Shown: positions 28,547 to 37,466, counted from the first letter of the stretch. The stretch is 58,368 bases of DNA from Desulfobacterium sp. (GCA_016342325.1 JAEINR010000028.1:1-58368), one strand, 5' to 3'. Notes: generated from the letters alone by a model not told the origin. Program-made: numbers and translations.

Positions 28547-28874
28547 GTGTCTATTATTTCTAATAAGGTTAAAAAACAGCCCACCTAAGTATCAATTTTA
28601 AAAACAAACCGCAATGAAATTCGCGATCCTGGATCCTTGGCCTGATTTTTCCATACTGTTCCCAGGGTCTTTTGGAAGATTTTTTTTTGATGGTGGATGA
28701 CGGTGGGGACGTCCATGAAAATACGTGACGGTGGGGACGTGACGGTGGGGACGCCCATAAAATTATAAAAATATCGAAACGGTCTCGTATTTTGACTTTA
28801 TGTCAAAACTTGGGTATTACAGTATCAGTATTGGCATGATGGGAAAATTTTACTTTTACAGGGCAGTTGTAAAT
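28547..28874. other. Divergent spacer between mntP and tyrA with short repeats
   Basis: This spacer between divergent genes contains no supported gene. Its tyrA-proximal third holds three copies of GACGGTGGGGACG (listed separately). The mntP-proximal part is AT-rich without a recognisable riboswitch. Confidence 0.5.
28699..28753 (+). repeat. Three copies of a GACGGTGGGGACG motif
   Basis: Copies at 28699-28712, 28727-28740 and 28741-28753 share GACGGTGGGGACGT/C; the first and third are followed by CCCAT-like sequence. The last two are directly adjacent. G-rich motifs of this sort resemble REP-type elements. Confidence 0.65.
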
Positions 28875-30008
28875 ATGGACACAGCATTTGAACTTGAGAT
28901 AAAAAAGTTAAGATCTAATATTGACCAAATCGACCGGCAAATTCTGGAATTGATTTCCCGGAGACTGGGCGAAGTTCAAAAGGTCGTTGCCCTGAAAAAA
29001 GTACACAACATCCCTGTCTACCACCCAGCAAGGGAAGAGGATCTGATTTCAAAGCTTCGCAATCAGGCCTCCGCATCCGGAATCAATCCCGATTTTATGG
29101 AGGAGATGTATCGGGTTATACTCAGGAATTCCAGGATGGAACAGACCGTGGAAATGAAACAGCAGGGCATCAAGGCTGGATCAACTATTCTTATCGTGGG
29201 CGGAGCAGGGCAGATGGGACAGTTCTTCGCCGGCATGTTCCGTTCATCGGGTTACAATGTCAAAATCCTCACCGAAGACAACTGGGACGATGTTGAATCC
29301 CTTTGTCGGGATACCGCACTTGTGCTGGTATCCGTTCCCATCAATGTCACACTAAAGACCATCGAACGAATTGCCCCGTTCATCCCTTCCACCGCCATCC
29401 TTGCCGACATAACCAGCACTAAGATTGCTCCGGTGAAAGGAATGATGGAACAGTTCAACGGTCCTGTCATCGGCCTCCACCCCTTGTTCGGTCCCTCCTG
29501 CGCAAGTCTGGACAAACAGATAATCGCCGTGGTCCCCGGCAGGAAGAATACAGCATGCAGGTGGCTGATTGATCAGCTCACCATCTGGGGAGCGATTATT
29601 GTCAGTTCCAATGCCGATGAGCACGATGAAATAATGGACCTTGTCCAGGCCCTTCGCCATTTTGCCACCTTTTGTTTTGGTCAGTTCCTTTCCCAACGAA
29701 AAATAAACCTGGAAAGAACCCTTGAGTTTTCAAGCCCCATCTATCGCCTGGAGCTGGGGATGGTGGGACGACTCTTTGCCCAGAACAGCAGCCTATATGC
29801 GGAAATCATCTTTGCCACCCCTTCCCGCAGAAACCTGTTAAAGGAGTATGTGGCTTGCATGAACGAACAGATGGCCCTTGTGGAAAATAACAACAAGCCT
29901 CTTTTTGAAGAACGATTTTCCGAAATTGCCGACTGGTTCGGTTCTTTTAGCGAACAGGCCATGCGGGAAAGTGACTTTATCATAGATAAGCTCATAGAAA
30001 GATTTTAA
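28875..30008 (+). CDS. tyrA: Chorismate mutase/prephenate dehydrogenase (T-protein)
   Basis: Fused tyrosine-pathway enzyme: chorismate to prephenate, then oxidative decarboxylation to 4-hydroxyphenylpyruvate. From the chosen start (377 aa; E. coli 373) it has an AroQ-type mutase at about 6-90 (IDQIDRQILELISRRL, VYHPAREEDL), then a Rossmann motif IVGGAGQMG (107-115), LVSVPINVT, HPLFGP (202-207) and QALRHFATF, all very like the E. coli T-protein. A longer in-frame start at 28800 adds 25 residues without family support. Neither start has a strong ribosome site. The T-protein fusion is best known from gammaproteobacteria, so acquisition by transfer is possible; base composition is slightly lower in GC than nearby genes. 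Confidence 0.9.
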   Translation: MDTAFELEIKKLRSNIDQIDRQILELISRRLGEVQKVVALKKVHNIPVYHPAREEDLISKLRNQASASGINPDFMEEMYRVILRNSRMEQTVEMKQQGIKAGSTILIVGGAGQMGQFFAGMFRSSGYNVKILTEDNWDDVESLCRDTALVLVSVPINVTLKTIERIAPFIPSTAILADITSTKIAPVKGMMEQFNGPVIGLHPLFGPSCASLDKQIIAVVPGRKNTACRWLIDQLTIWGAIIVSSNADEHDEIMDLVQALRHFATFCFGQFLSQRKINLERTLEFSSPIYRLELGMVGRLFAQNSSLYAEIIFATPSRRNLLKEYVACMNEQMALVENNNKPLFEERFSEIADWFGSFSEQAMRESDFIIDKLIERF

Positions 30009-30105
30009 ATTCTTAAATAGAACCAATTCCATACAATTTTCCATTCAAGATGGGAGAACACTATAAAAAAAAGTACCACAATGTAAATAGTCATATGGGG
30101 AACCT

Positions 30106-32520
30106 ATGAACATTGAAAAATCATATATCAGAATCAAGCACGCCCACAATCATATGAAGATATCCGGTAAATTCCCCTGGGTACAAAAAAGCATAAAAAG
30201 CGTTCTCTATCTGACCCTGTTATCATTCATATTTTATTTGGTTATCTCGCCTTTGGGTTTCCCTGTTAACGCCTCAGACAAAACAAACCAGATTGTTTTA
30301 CAACTGGCATGGAAACATCAATTCCAGTTTGCAGGCTATTATGCTGCTTTATCAAAGGGCTACTATAAGGAAGCCGGTCTTGATGTGGTCCTGGTCGAAG
30401 GAGGAGAAGGCCATTTCGCAAGGGAGGAGGTCCTTGGGGGCCATGCCCAATATGGTGTTGCCGGCAGCGAGCTTATTCTTCACAAGGCTGAGGGAAATCC
30501 CTTTGTTGTGTTGGCCCCGATTTTCCAGCACTCCCCTTCCATTCTTTTGATTCTGGCGAATTCAGGCATTTCAACTTACTCGGATCTTATTGGGAAACGG
30601 GTCATGCTTTTGCCCGGGAAAAAAGATGCGGATATCCTGGCGGCCTTCCAAAACGAGGGGATCGATATTGACCATGATTCATTCATTCGAATGGATCAGT
30701 CGTATAATCTGGATGACCTCATTAACGGCAGAACGGATTCCGTATCCGCCTATGTTACCAATGAGCCGTGGATCCTTGAACAGGAAGGCATAAAACCGGG
30801 AATTCTTTCACCCTTGACCTATGGCGTCGATTTTTACAGTGACTGCCTTTTTACAACCGAAGAAGAAATAACCAAGCACCCCGAACGGGTCAGCCTTTTT
30901 TTAAAGGCCACCTTAAAGGGATGGGCGTATGCCATGGACAACAAGGAAGAAATTATTGATCTTATTATTGATCAATACGGTGTTCATAAAGCAAAGGATC
31001 ATTTGCGATATGAGGCCGCAACCATGGAGAAACTAATATTCCCCCATCTGGTGGAGATCGGGCATATGAATCCCGGGAGATGGCGTCATATCGCAGACAC
31101 CTATGGCAAACTCGGCATGCTTGAAACCGATTTTTCCCTGGACGGATTCCTCTATGATCCCAATCCTGTTCCTGACCATTCAAGGCTTATCGGGGTTATT
31201 TTCCTCTTATTTATGATCAGCCTGGTGACAAGCATCATCACCATCGTTCTTTCTATTTTCAACAAAAAACTTAAAAAAGAATCCCATGACCGAAAACTTG
31301 CTGTAAAGGCGCTCCAGGAAAGTGAAGCAAAATTCAAAGAATTCATGTTACACCTTCCTGCCTATGCATTTATAAAGGATAGATCAGGGGAATATTTATA
31401 TGTAAATAAAGCCTTTGGTTCTATAACAAAATCAAGCCCCCTTGACAGACTTGGAAAAACAGATAACGATATTTTTCAATCAGACATTGCAAAACAATTG
31501 AGAGCGAATGATGCAGAGGTGTTCAGAACCGGCAAATCAATTGAAAAAAACGAGACGATTACGGATGCAGATGGAAATTATCGAACGAACCTGGTTATTA
31601 AATTTCCCATCATCAGGGATGGCGTACCCCTTTTGTTGGGAGGGATTGCCCTTGATGTTACCGAAAGGGTGAAAATGGAAAAAATGCTTGTCCAGTCCGA
31701 AAAAATGCTCTCTGTGGGGGGGCTGGCGGCAGGTATGGCCCATGAACTGAACAACCCCCTGGGCGGAATGATTCAGAATGCACAGGTTATTTACAATCGC
31801 TTTACAAAGGATCTTCCCGCCAATAGAAAGGCAGCAAATGAGCTTGATATTTCACTAAGTTCAATCACGGACTACATGGAAAAAAGGGAAATTTTAAAGC
31901 TGCTTTCATCCATCAGCGAAGCCGGGGACAGGGCCGCCCACATCGTGGAAAACATGCTCTCTTTCAGCCAGCAGCCCGGACACCATTCTTCCCATTATAA
32001 CCTGGGCGATCTTCTTGACAAAACCATTGAACTTGCTGAAAATGATTATAATTTAAAGCAAAAATATGACTTTAAAAAGATAAAAATCATCCGTGAATAT
32101 GAACCGTCAATCCCTGAAGTACAGTGCGAGGGGAGTACCATTCAGCAGGTTTTTTTTAACATTCTTAGAAACGGAGCTGAAGCCATGGCTGAATCAAATA
32201 CCCAAATGGAGGAGACACAAAAAGTAGAATTCTCATATCCAAAAAATAAATTCATTCTTCGAATAAAGGCGGAAAACGGCTTGGCTTGCATTGAAATAGA
32301 GGACAACGGGCCGGGTATGAAAGAGAATATCAGAAAACGGATATTTGACCCCTTTTTCACCACAAAACCCACTGGTATCGGCACAGGGCTTGGCCTTTCT
32401 GTTTCATATTTTATCATTACCGAAAACCATGGCGGTGAAATAAATGTGAGATCAGAACCCGGTAAGGGAACAACGTTTATCATTTGCCTGCCCTTTGAAA
32501 AAAGTATGGAAACACAGTGA
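30106..32520 (+). CDS. Sensor histidine kinase with NMT1/THI5-like periplasmic sensor and PAS
   Basis: An 804-aa membrane sensor. Order: membrane segment 31-50; periplasmic NMT1/THI5-like substrate-binding domain (about 60-345; LAWKHQFQFAGYYAALSKGYYKEAGLDV); second membrane segment 360-385; PAS (about 402-520); HisKA with AHELNNP and His546; HATPase_c with N-box ILRNGAEAMAE, IEDNGPGMKE, DPFFTTKPTGIGTGLGL. The sensor resembles binding proteins for thiamine-pyrimidine precursors or sulfonates, so a small organic ligand is likely. No response regulator is adjacent; an ABC exporter follows 40 bases later. Lower GC than its neighbours hints at separate ancestry. Confidence 0.88.
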   Translation: MNIEKSYIRIKHAHNHMKISGKFPWVQKSIKSVLYLTLLSFIFYLVISPLGFPVNASDKTNQIVLQLAWKHQFQFAGYYAALSKGYYKEAGLDVVLVEGGEGHFAREEVLGGHAQYGVAGSELILHKAEGNPFVVLAPIFQHSPSILLILANSGISTYSDLIGKRVMLLPGKKDADILAAFQNEGIDIDHDSFIRMDQSYNLDDLINGRTDSVSAYVTNEPWILEQEGIKPGILSPLTYGVDFYSDCLFTTEEEITKHPERVSLFLKATLKGWAYAMDNKEEIIDLIIDQYGVHKAKDHLRYEAATMEKLIFPHLVEIGHMNPGRWRHIADTYGKLGMLETDFSLDGFLYDPNPVPDHSRLIGVIFLLFMISLVTSIITIVLSIFNKKLKKESHDRKLAVKALQESEAKFKEFMLHLPAYAFIKDRSGEYLYVNKAFGSITKSSPLDRLGKTDNDIFQSDIAKQLRANDAEVFRTGKSIEKNETITDADGNYRTNLVIKFPIIRDGVPLLLGGIALDVTERVKMEKMLVQSEKMLSVGGLAAGMAHELNNPLGGMIQNAQVIYNRFTKDLPANRKAANELDISLSSITDYMEKREILKLLSSISEAGDRAAHIVENMLSFSQQPGHHSSHYNLGDLLDKTIELAENDYNLKQKYDFKKIKIIREYEPSIPEVQCEGSTIQQVFFNILRNGAEAMAESNTQMEETQKVEFSYPKNKFILRIKAENGLACIEIEDNGPGMKENIRKRIFDPFFTTKPTGIGTGLGLSVSYFIITENHGGEINVRSEPGKGTTFIICLPFEKSMETQ

Positions 32521-32529
32521 GGCGCTTCG

Positions 32530-32547
32530 GGTTCTGGCTTGTCCAGG
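32530..32547 (-). repeat. Repeat family 1, short derivative (copy D)
   Basis: GGTTCTGGCTTGTCCAGG matches the terminal segment of copies A-C. GCGCTTC just before it recalls the other end of the element, so this may be an internally deleted copy. It fills the gap between the kinase stop and the ABC gene. Confidence 0.5.
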
Positions 32548-32560
32548 TTGGGAGACGACT

Positions 32561-33175
32561 ATGATTCACATGGATAAAATCGATCTTGCCTTTGACGGCA
32601 GGGTGTTGTTCAAACATTTTTCCCTGGCCGTGGAAAAAGGAGAGAAGGTGCTCATCTCGGCCCCGTCGGGAACAGGGAAGTCCTCCCTTGTCAAAATGAT
32701 GCTGGGGTTTGTACGGCCGGACAGGGGCAGGATCGTCATTGACGACCAGGTACTTTCCCGGAAAACCCTGGCCGCCTGCCGGGGGAAGATCTGTTACGTG
32801 AGCCAGGATGTGGACCTGAGGGATGAGGTGGTGGCGCTGCTTCTCACCGAGATCTTTTCCTACAAGAGTAATCGGGACGCCCCCTACACCCCTGTTGCCC
32901 TTGCCCGTGAGATGGAGCGGTTGGACCTTGACCCCCGGGTGCTGAAGAAAACAGTGGGACAACTTTCAGGGGGAGAACGCCAGCGATTAGGGATCATCAT
33001 CTGCCTGCTCTTGAACCGGCCGATCTGGATCCTGGACGAAGTCACCTCTGCCCTGGACGAGACCTTGAAGCAACGGGTGATCCAGGCGGTGGTGGATGCC
33101 GACAGCACGGTGGTGATCATTTCCCACGATGACCTTTGGAACGCTTCAGGAACGCCCCGGCGGGTTGCCTGGTAA
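32561..33175 (+). CDS. fetA: ABC transporter ATP-binding protein, FetA-like
   Basis: This 204-aa ATPase has Walker A APSGTGKS (34-41), signature LSGGERQR (135-142), Walker B IWILDE (155-160) and switch His189. The compact size and the pairing with an UPF0014-type permease nine bases downstream match the FetAB (YbbL/YbbM) iron exporter of E. coli. I start at ATG 32561 behind GGGAG; the longer frame reads through a dispersed repeat. The metal specificity is inferred from the permease. Confidence 0.82.
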   Translation: MIHMDKIDLAFDGRVLFKHFSLAVEKGEKVLISAPSGTGKSSLVKMMLGFVRPDRGRIVIDDQVLSRKTLAACRGKICYVSQDVDLRDEVVALLLTEIFSYKSNRDAPYTPVALAREMERLDLDPRVLKKTVGQLSGGERQRLGIIICLLLNRPIWILDEVTSALDETLKQRVIQAVVDADSTVVIISHDDLWNASGTPRRVAW

Positions 33176-33184
33176 GGAGAAATA

Positions 33185-33958
33185 ATGGAGACCGGAACCG
33201 TAACCTATGGCAGCCTCTGCTATCTGCTTGTGCTGCTTGTGCCCATCATTGCCATAAATCTTAAATTAAAGATCTTTATCAACAAAAAGCTTGTCTGGGC
33301 CGTGTTTCGCATGGTGGTCCAGCTGAGCCTTGTGGGGCTGTTTCTCAAGTTTGTCTTTGAACTCGACAACCCCTTGATCAATGTTGCCTATGTCTGCTGC
33401 ATGATCCTCGTTGCCGCCATTTCCGGCATCAAGAGCTGCGACATGGGGGGCGCCAGGCTCTTTTTTCCCATATTGGTCGCCTTTGCCCTGCCAAGCCTCT
33501 CCATGCTGGTTTTTTTCAACATGTTTGTGGCTGACCTGGATCACCTTTTAAACGCCAGGCATACCATTCCCATTGCCGGCATGCTCCTTGGCAACAGCTT
33601 GAGCAGCATCATCATCGGGGTGAACACCTTTTATAAGGGGGTTAGAAACAACCGGAAGGAGTACCTCTATTCGTTGAGTCTTTCAAACGCTAGGGTCGAG
33701 GCCCTCATGCCCTATTTCAGAAAGGGGCTTCTTGCCGTGGCCAATCCCATGCTCGCCGGTATGGAAACCATCGGGCTCGTGGCCCTGCCCGGCATGATGA
33801 CGGGCCAGATCCTGGGCGGCGCCCTTCCCATGACCGCCATCAAGTATCAGATCGCCATCATGCTTGCCATCTTCATGGTCCAGTATCTTGCCGTGATCGT
33901 TGCCATCGTTCTCACCTCCATGCGCACCTTTGACAGCTATGACCAGTTGATTGCATAG
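33185..33958 (+). CDS. fetB: ABC transporter permease, FetB-like (UPF0014)
   Basis: A 257-aa membrane protein with about seven helices and the family hallmark ALPGMMTGQILGG, plus RMVVQLSLVG and AGMLLGNSLSS. In E. coli FetAB exports iron and confers peroxide resistance. AAGGAG precedes the ATG and the gene follows fetA directly, so the two form one operon. Downstream lies a cluster of REP-like repeats. Confidence 0.87.
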   Translation: METGTVTYGSLCYLLVLLVPIIAINLKLKIFINKKLVWAVFRMVVQLSLVGLFLKFVFELDNPLINVAYVCCMILVAAISGIKSCDMGGARLFFPILVAFALPSLSMLVFFNMFVADLDHLLNARHTIPIAGMLLGNSLSSIIIGVNTFYKGVRNNRKEYLYSLSLSNARVEALMPYFRKGLLAVANPMLAGMETIGLVALPGMMTGQILGGALPMTAIKYQIAIMLAIFMVQYLAVIVAIVLTSMRTFDSYDQLIA

Positions 33959-33959
33959 C

Positions 33960-34112
33960 GGGGTCAGGCCTAGCTTATTAGCTTATTGCGCATTAACGTA
34001 CCAACGGGGTCAGGCTTAGCTTATTGTAATATTCCTGGGACCAGGTTTGGTTTATTGTGCTATCGATTCTTGTGGTTAGGGAATTGTATGGCAATAAGCT
34101 AAGCCTGACCCC
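33960..34112. repeat. Cluster of REP-like GGGGTCAGGC repeats
   Basis: Direct copies begin at 33960 (GGGGTCAGGCCTAGCTTATT), 34006 (GGGGTCAGGCTTAGCTTATT) and, more diverged, 34037 (GGGACCAGGTTTGGTTTATT). The copy at 34092-34112 is the exact reverse complement of 34006-34026, giving a 21-bp perfect inverted repeat around a 65-base loop. Such G-rich inverted pairs are typical of REP/BIME elements mobilised by RAYT (Y1) transposases; no transposase is present here. It lies between convergent fetB and the RluA-type gene. Confidence 0.75.
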
Positions 34113-34130
34113 AGCTGATGTGACTTCGGA

Positions 34131-34850
34131 TTAGCGGTCCTGGTCAAGGAGCGCCTGGATCTCCCGGGGAATCGACCGGGAACGGATGGCATGGGGAACC
34201 GCGTCCATAACGAATTCAATGCTGAAGGCGTGGAGTCCCAGGCGATGAAAGTCATGGTTCTCCCCTAAAAAGGCCACGGAACGTTTTGACCCGTACCGCC
34301 GGTCTCCGGTGACAGGGTGTCGGCCAAGTTTTGCATGGCGCCGGATCTGGTGCTTCCGCCCGGTCAGAAGTTCAATCTCCAATAGCGCGTAGTGGACGCT
34401 CTGGTCCAGGACCGTGTACCGGGTTTCCGCCTTGACCCGTTTGCCCCGGCCCTTGGGATCGGTTCTGCCGCCTGCCTCCTTGGAAAGGGGGGTGTCCCAG
34501 ACCTGAACGGCACCGGCGGGGAGGTCGAAATTGCCGTGGACAAGGGCGATGTAGGTCTTTTTCACCGCCCCTGTTTGAAAGAGGGTGGAGAGGGCGGAAA
34601 GGGCCTCCGGTTGTGTTGCAACGAGGATTACGCCGCTGGTGTCCCGGTCCAGCCGGTGAACCGGGTGGATCTGAAACTCTCCGTCAATGCCAAGGGTGGT
34701 CATGAGTGCTTCATCGCCACGGATTTGAGTGGCGAGGATCGAGAGGAGATCGTGGCCGGGCTCGTTGTGAACGCTCATGCCAGAGGGCTTTTCAACACAG
34801 AGCCAGCCCTGGCCGGTTTTCAGGATATCTATGGTATCAATTTGAGTCAT
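34131..34850 (-). CDS. RluA-family RNA pseudouridine synthase
   Basis: Isomerises uridine to pseudouridine in rRNA or tRNA. The 239-aa protein has the motif HRLDRDTSG with catalytic Asp68 and the C-terminal ELLTGRKHQIRRHAKLGRHPVTGDRRYG. It lacks an N-terminal S4 domain, as in RluA and TruC-like members, so the exact target cannot be named. It stands alone, convergent with fetB and following the MFS gene on the same strand after a 97-base spacer. Confidence 0.9.
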   Translation of the reverse strand: MTQIDTIDILKTGQGWLCVEKPSGMSVHNEPGHDLLSILATQIRGDEALMTTLGIDGEFQIHPVHRLDRDTSGVILVATQPEALSALSTLFQTGAVKKTYIALVHGNFDLPAGAVQVWDTPLSKEAGGRTDPKGRGKRVKAETRYTVLDQSVHYALLEIELLTGRKHQIRRHAKLGRHPVTGDRRYGSKRSVAFLGENHDFHRLGLHAFSIEFVMDAVPHAIRSRSIPREIQALLDQDR

Positions 34851-34947
34851 AATAGCTTTTCTTTTTCCTGTCCTTCAGGGTTAATAACGCTTGAATTTTA
34901 ACACACATTGCGGGCAAGGTTGGCAACCTTACCCCAGGTTCTTATGA

Positions 34948-36168
34948 TTAATGTGATGGGGGCAACGCCAGGTGGAATACGGCTCCTCCCAGGAGCATGA
35001 GAACTGCGCCAAGGGGAAAGACCACCACCAGGTCGGCATGGTCCATGGCAATGCCGGCAGCCATGGCCCCGGTCAGCATGCCCAGGCTGTGGGACATGGT
35101 GATGAAGGATATGACAGCGCCCATGGCCCCTTTCTCGTGGCCCTTGATCACGGCCATGGCCATGATGGAGGGCATGGAAATCCCCCCGCCGATGCCGAAG
35201 AGGCAGACCGCACCCACAAGGCCTGCATAGGAGGTGGCTACAACGATCAGGCCCATGGCAATGGCGCAGAGTACGCCCCCGGTTGAAATGATGATCCGTG
35301 TATTGAACCGGTCCGCCGCATATCCCATGGGCAGCTGGAGTAGTCCGCTGATAAAGACCCCCAGCATCACCAGGATCCCGGTCAGGCTGTCTGACAAGGC
35401 AAACCGGGAATGGACAAATATGGGAAGAAAGCTCCAGATGATGCCGATGCAGGCGGTGTAGGAAAACCGGTAGGCAAACAGACCGATAAGCCCTGGGTCT
35501 TTGATGATGGATAGCCAGGAAAGGGGGGCTTGCGATCTGTGGCGGATCTGTTCGTCGGTGGTGGGGGGCAACAGGGTGATGGAGAGGCATAGCCCGATGG
35601 CGGAGAGAACCCCCATGCAGACAAAGGCGGCATCCATGGAGAGAAGATCGGAAATCACGCCCCCCATGAGCGGCCCCAGGCTCAGGCTTGCAAACATGGA
35701 CATGTTGAACAGCCCCATGGAGTAGCCCTCCCTTCCCCGGGGGGTGATCTCTCCCACATAGGCCTGGACCACGGGCATGATCATGGCCGAGGCGATGCCC
35801 TGGATAAACCTGAACAGGATCAGGCCGGCCACCGAGTCGCTGTAAACAAAAGCCATGGAGACAAGGATGTATCCCGAAAGGCCTGCAACAATAAAGGGCT
35901 TGCGCCCGTGGCGGTCTGAGGCCCGGCCGAACCAGGGGAGAAAAAGGGTACGGGAGAGGGCAAAGGCGCCGAAGATCATGCCGATATATACGCCCTTTGC
36001 CCCAAGGTCGTTGGCATAGACCGGCAGCAGGGGGACAACGATCCCAACCCCGGTCACCGTGGTGAAGATGGTGAAAAAGAGGGTCAAAAAGACTTTTTTT
36101 TGGGGGGAGGGGATGATGGGGAAATTCCGGTCCTTACCCTTCAATAGATTGATGAATTCTGATTTCAT
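34948..36168 (-). CDS. MFS transporter, DHA1-like exporter
   Basis: A 406-aa protein with about 12 membrane helices. MFS motif A appears as GRASDRHGRKPF between helices 2 and 3, and motif C-like glycines as FNMSMFASLSLGPLMGG in helix 5, typical of 12-helix drug:proton antiporters. The substrate is unknown. It is divergent from the receiver gene at 36309. Confidence 0.88.
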   Translation of the reverse strand: MKSEFINLLKGKDRNFPIIPSPQKKVFLTLFFTIFTTVTGVGIVVPLLPVYANDLGAKGVYIGMIFGAFALSRTLFLPWFGRASDRHGRKPFIVAGLSGYILVSMAFVYSDSVAGLILFRFIQGIASAMIMPVVQAYVGEITPRGREGYSMGLFNMSMFASLSLGPLMGGVISDLLSMDAAFVCMGVLSAIGLCLSITLLPPTTDEQIRHRSQAPLSWLSIIKDPGLIGLFAYRFSYTACIGIIWSFLPIFVHSRFALSDSLTGILVMLGVFISGLLQLPMGYAADRFNTRIIISTGGVLCAIAMGLIVVATSYAGLVGAVCLFGIGGGISMPSIMAMAVIKGHEKGAMGAVISFITMSHSLGMLTGAMAAGIAMDHADLVVVFPLGAVLMLLGGAVFHLALPPSH

Positions 36169-36308
36169 CGTCTTTTAATATCTACTTTTCCCCTGATTGG
36201 CAACCGGTGCTTTGGGCAGGCGCGGATATAATTTGTTTGAAATCCCTGGGAACAGATGATAAACGAAATATGAATTTTTTGCTATTCTGATAAATAGGGA
36301 GAAAATCT

Positions 36309-36668
36309 ATGGGTGCGACAACTGTCCTGTTGGTGGATGATGAGAAGGAGTTCGTGGATACCTTGGCTGAACGGATCAGCATTCGAAGTCTGTGTCCCCA
36401 TGTGGCCTACAGCGGTGAACAGGCCCTGGAGATGATCGATGCCACGGTTCCCGACGTTATGGTGTTGGACCTGAAAATGCCGGGCATGGGCGGTACCGAC
36501 GTCCTTGCCAGGGTCAAGGTCTCACACCCTGAAATCAGCATCATCATCCTCACCGGCCACGGCGACGCCAAGGACCGGATCCTTGTCGAGGGTATGGGCG
36601 CGTCGGGGTATTTCCAGAAACCGGTTGACATCGACCGACTCGTTGCCAAGATCCAGGCCCTTGTCTGA
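36309..36668 (+). CDS. Single-domain response regulator (receiver only)
   Basis: A 119-aa CheY-like receiver with no output domain. The acidic pair is Asp10-Asp11, phospho-acceptor Asp54 in VLDLKMPG, switch Thr82 in ILTGHG and Lys104 in FQKPVD. Its helix 1 LLVDDEKEFVDTLAERI is nearly shared with three other receivers in this island (40.4, 42.8 and 44.0 kb), so they form one paralogous set. Such receivers act as phosphorelay intermediates or bind partner proteins. It is separated from the following TetR operon by a promoter/operator region. Confidence 0.92.
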   Translation: MGATTVLLVDDEKEFVDTLAERISIRSLCPHVAYSGEQALEMIDATVPDVMVLDLKMPGMGGTDVLARVKVSHPEISIIILTGHGDAKDRILVEGMGASGYFQKPVDIDRLVAKIQALV

Positions 36669-36741
36669 CCCCCTTCTTTTTGTAAAGAATTCCCCCTGAA
36701 AAATAATGGTTTTTTTTAACGGTGGGCAAGGATAATTTTTG

Positions 36742-36770
36742 TTGACCCTTTTGGATTTTGTTGATAAAAA
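36742..36770 (+). promoter_or_regulatory. Candidate promoter of the TetR-SulP operon
   Basis: TTGACC (36742-36747) and TAAAAA (36765-36770) at 17-bp spacing lie directly upstream of two inverted repeats. Confidence 0.4.
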
Positions 36771-36777
36771 AAAACTG

Positions 36778-36814
36778 ACTGACCAATCAGTAGTGTTGAC
36801 TGATTGAATAGTCA
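36778..36814. promoter_or_regulatory. Two inverted repeats, likely TetR autoregulatory operators
   Basis: ACTGA-CCAA-TCAGT (36778-36791) and TGACT-N8-AGTCA (36797-36814) overlap the expected transcription start before the TetR gene. The TGACTGA core occurs in both, typical of a TetR-dimer operator. Confidence 0.6.
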
Positions 36815-36852
36815 GTACCGGAAGCGGTTGGGTCTAAAATTCAAACGGAGCG

Positions 36853-37440
36853 ATGATGTCCAAGAAAGACGATATTTTAAAGTCGGCAATAACCCTCTTT
36901 GCCGACAGGGGATTCCAAGACGCTTCCATGACCGAAGTGGCCAAGATGGCCGGCGTTTCCGGCGCCACCGTGTTTTATCATTTCAAGAGCAAGGAGGCGC
37001 TGTTCCTCATCGCCCTTGAGACCGTCAAAGACGGCATCATTAAGGAGTTTGACCACTACCTTTCTGAACACGATTTTGAGTCGGGAATCGAACTTGCGGA
37101 AGGGATCATCTCTTTCTACCTCTATCTGGCCGGAACCATGGAAGAGTGGTTTCTGCTCCTCCACAGCCATTACCCCTACAAGCTTGCCCTGGTCAATAAA
37201 GAGTGCCGCAGTCACCTTGAAAAAATTTACAACAGCCTGGTGGACATTTTTGAACGGGCCGTTGCCCTGGGCCGGGAGGACGGCTCCATTAATGCTGGGG
37301 ATACCAGAAAAACAGCTCTGGTTATTTTTTCCATGGTGGATGGTGTGGTTCGTTTCAAGATTTACAACCTCTACGATACGGGTGCCCTGTTTAATGAACT
37401 TATCAATTCATGCAGGAAGATCCTAAAATATAAAACGTAA
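36853..37440 (+). CDS. TetR-family regulator
   Basis: This 195-aa protein has an N-terminal helix-turn-helix (about 7-52; ILKSAITLFADRGFQDASMTEVAKMAGVSGATVFYHFKSKEAL split across it) and an all-helical ligand domain. GGAG precedes a double ATG; the second (36856) gives better spacing. It starts an operon with the SulP permease 26 bases downstream, and inverted repeats overlap its promoter, so it probably represses itself and sulP. Ligand unknown. Confidence 0.9.
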   Translation: MMSKKDDILKSAITLFADRGFQDASMTEVAKMAGVSGATVFYHFKSKEALFLIALETVKDGIIKEFDHYLSEHDFESGIELAEGIISFYLYLAGTMEEWFLLLHSHYPYKLALVNKECRSHLEKIYNSLVDIFERAVALGREDGSINAGDTRKTALVIFSMVDGVVRFKIYNLYDTGALFNELINSCRKILKYKT

Positions 37441-37466
37441 AATAACCTTAACAATTAGGTGGTTAA

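Noticed and set aside
28547-28698. yybP-ykoY manganese riboswitch before mntP
   Set aside because: The expected paired conserved loops cannot be found in the mntP leader.
36199-36216. Sigma-54-like TGGCAA before the 36309 receiver
   Set aside because: The -12 position reads GCTTT instead of TTGC, so the invariant GC is misplaced.
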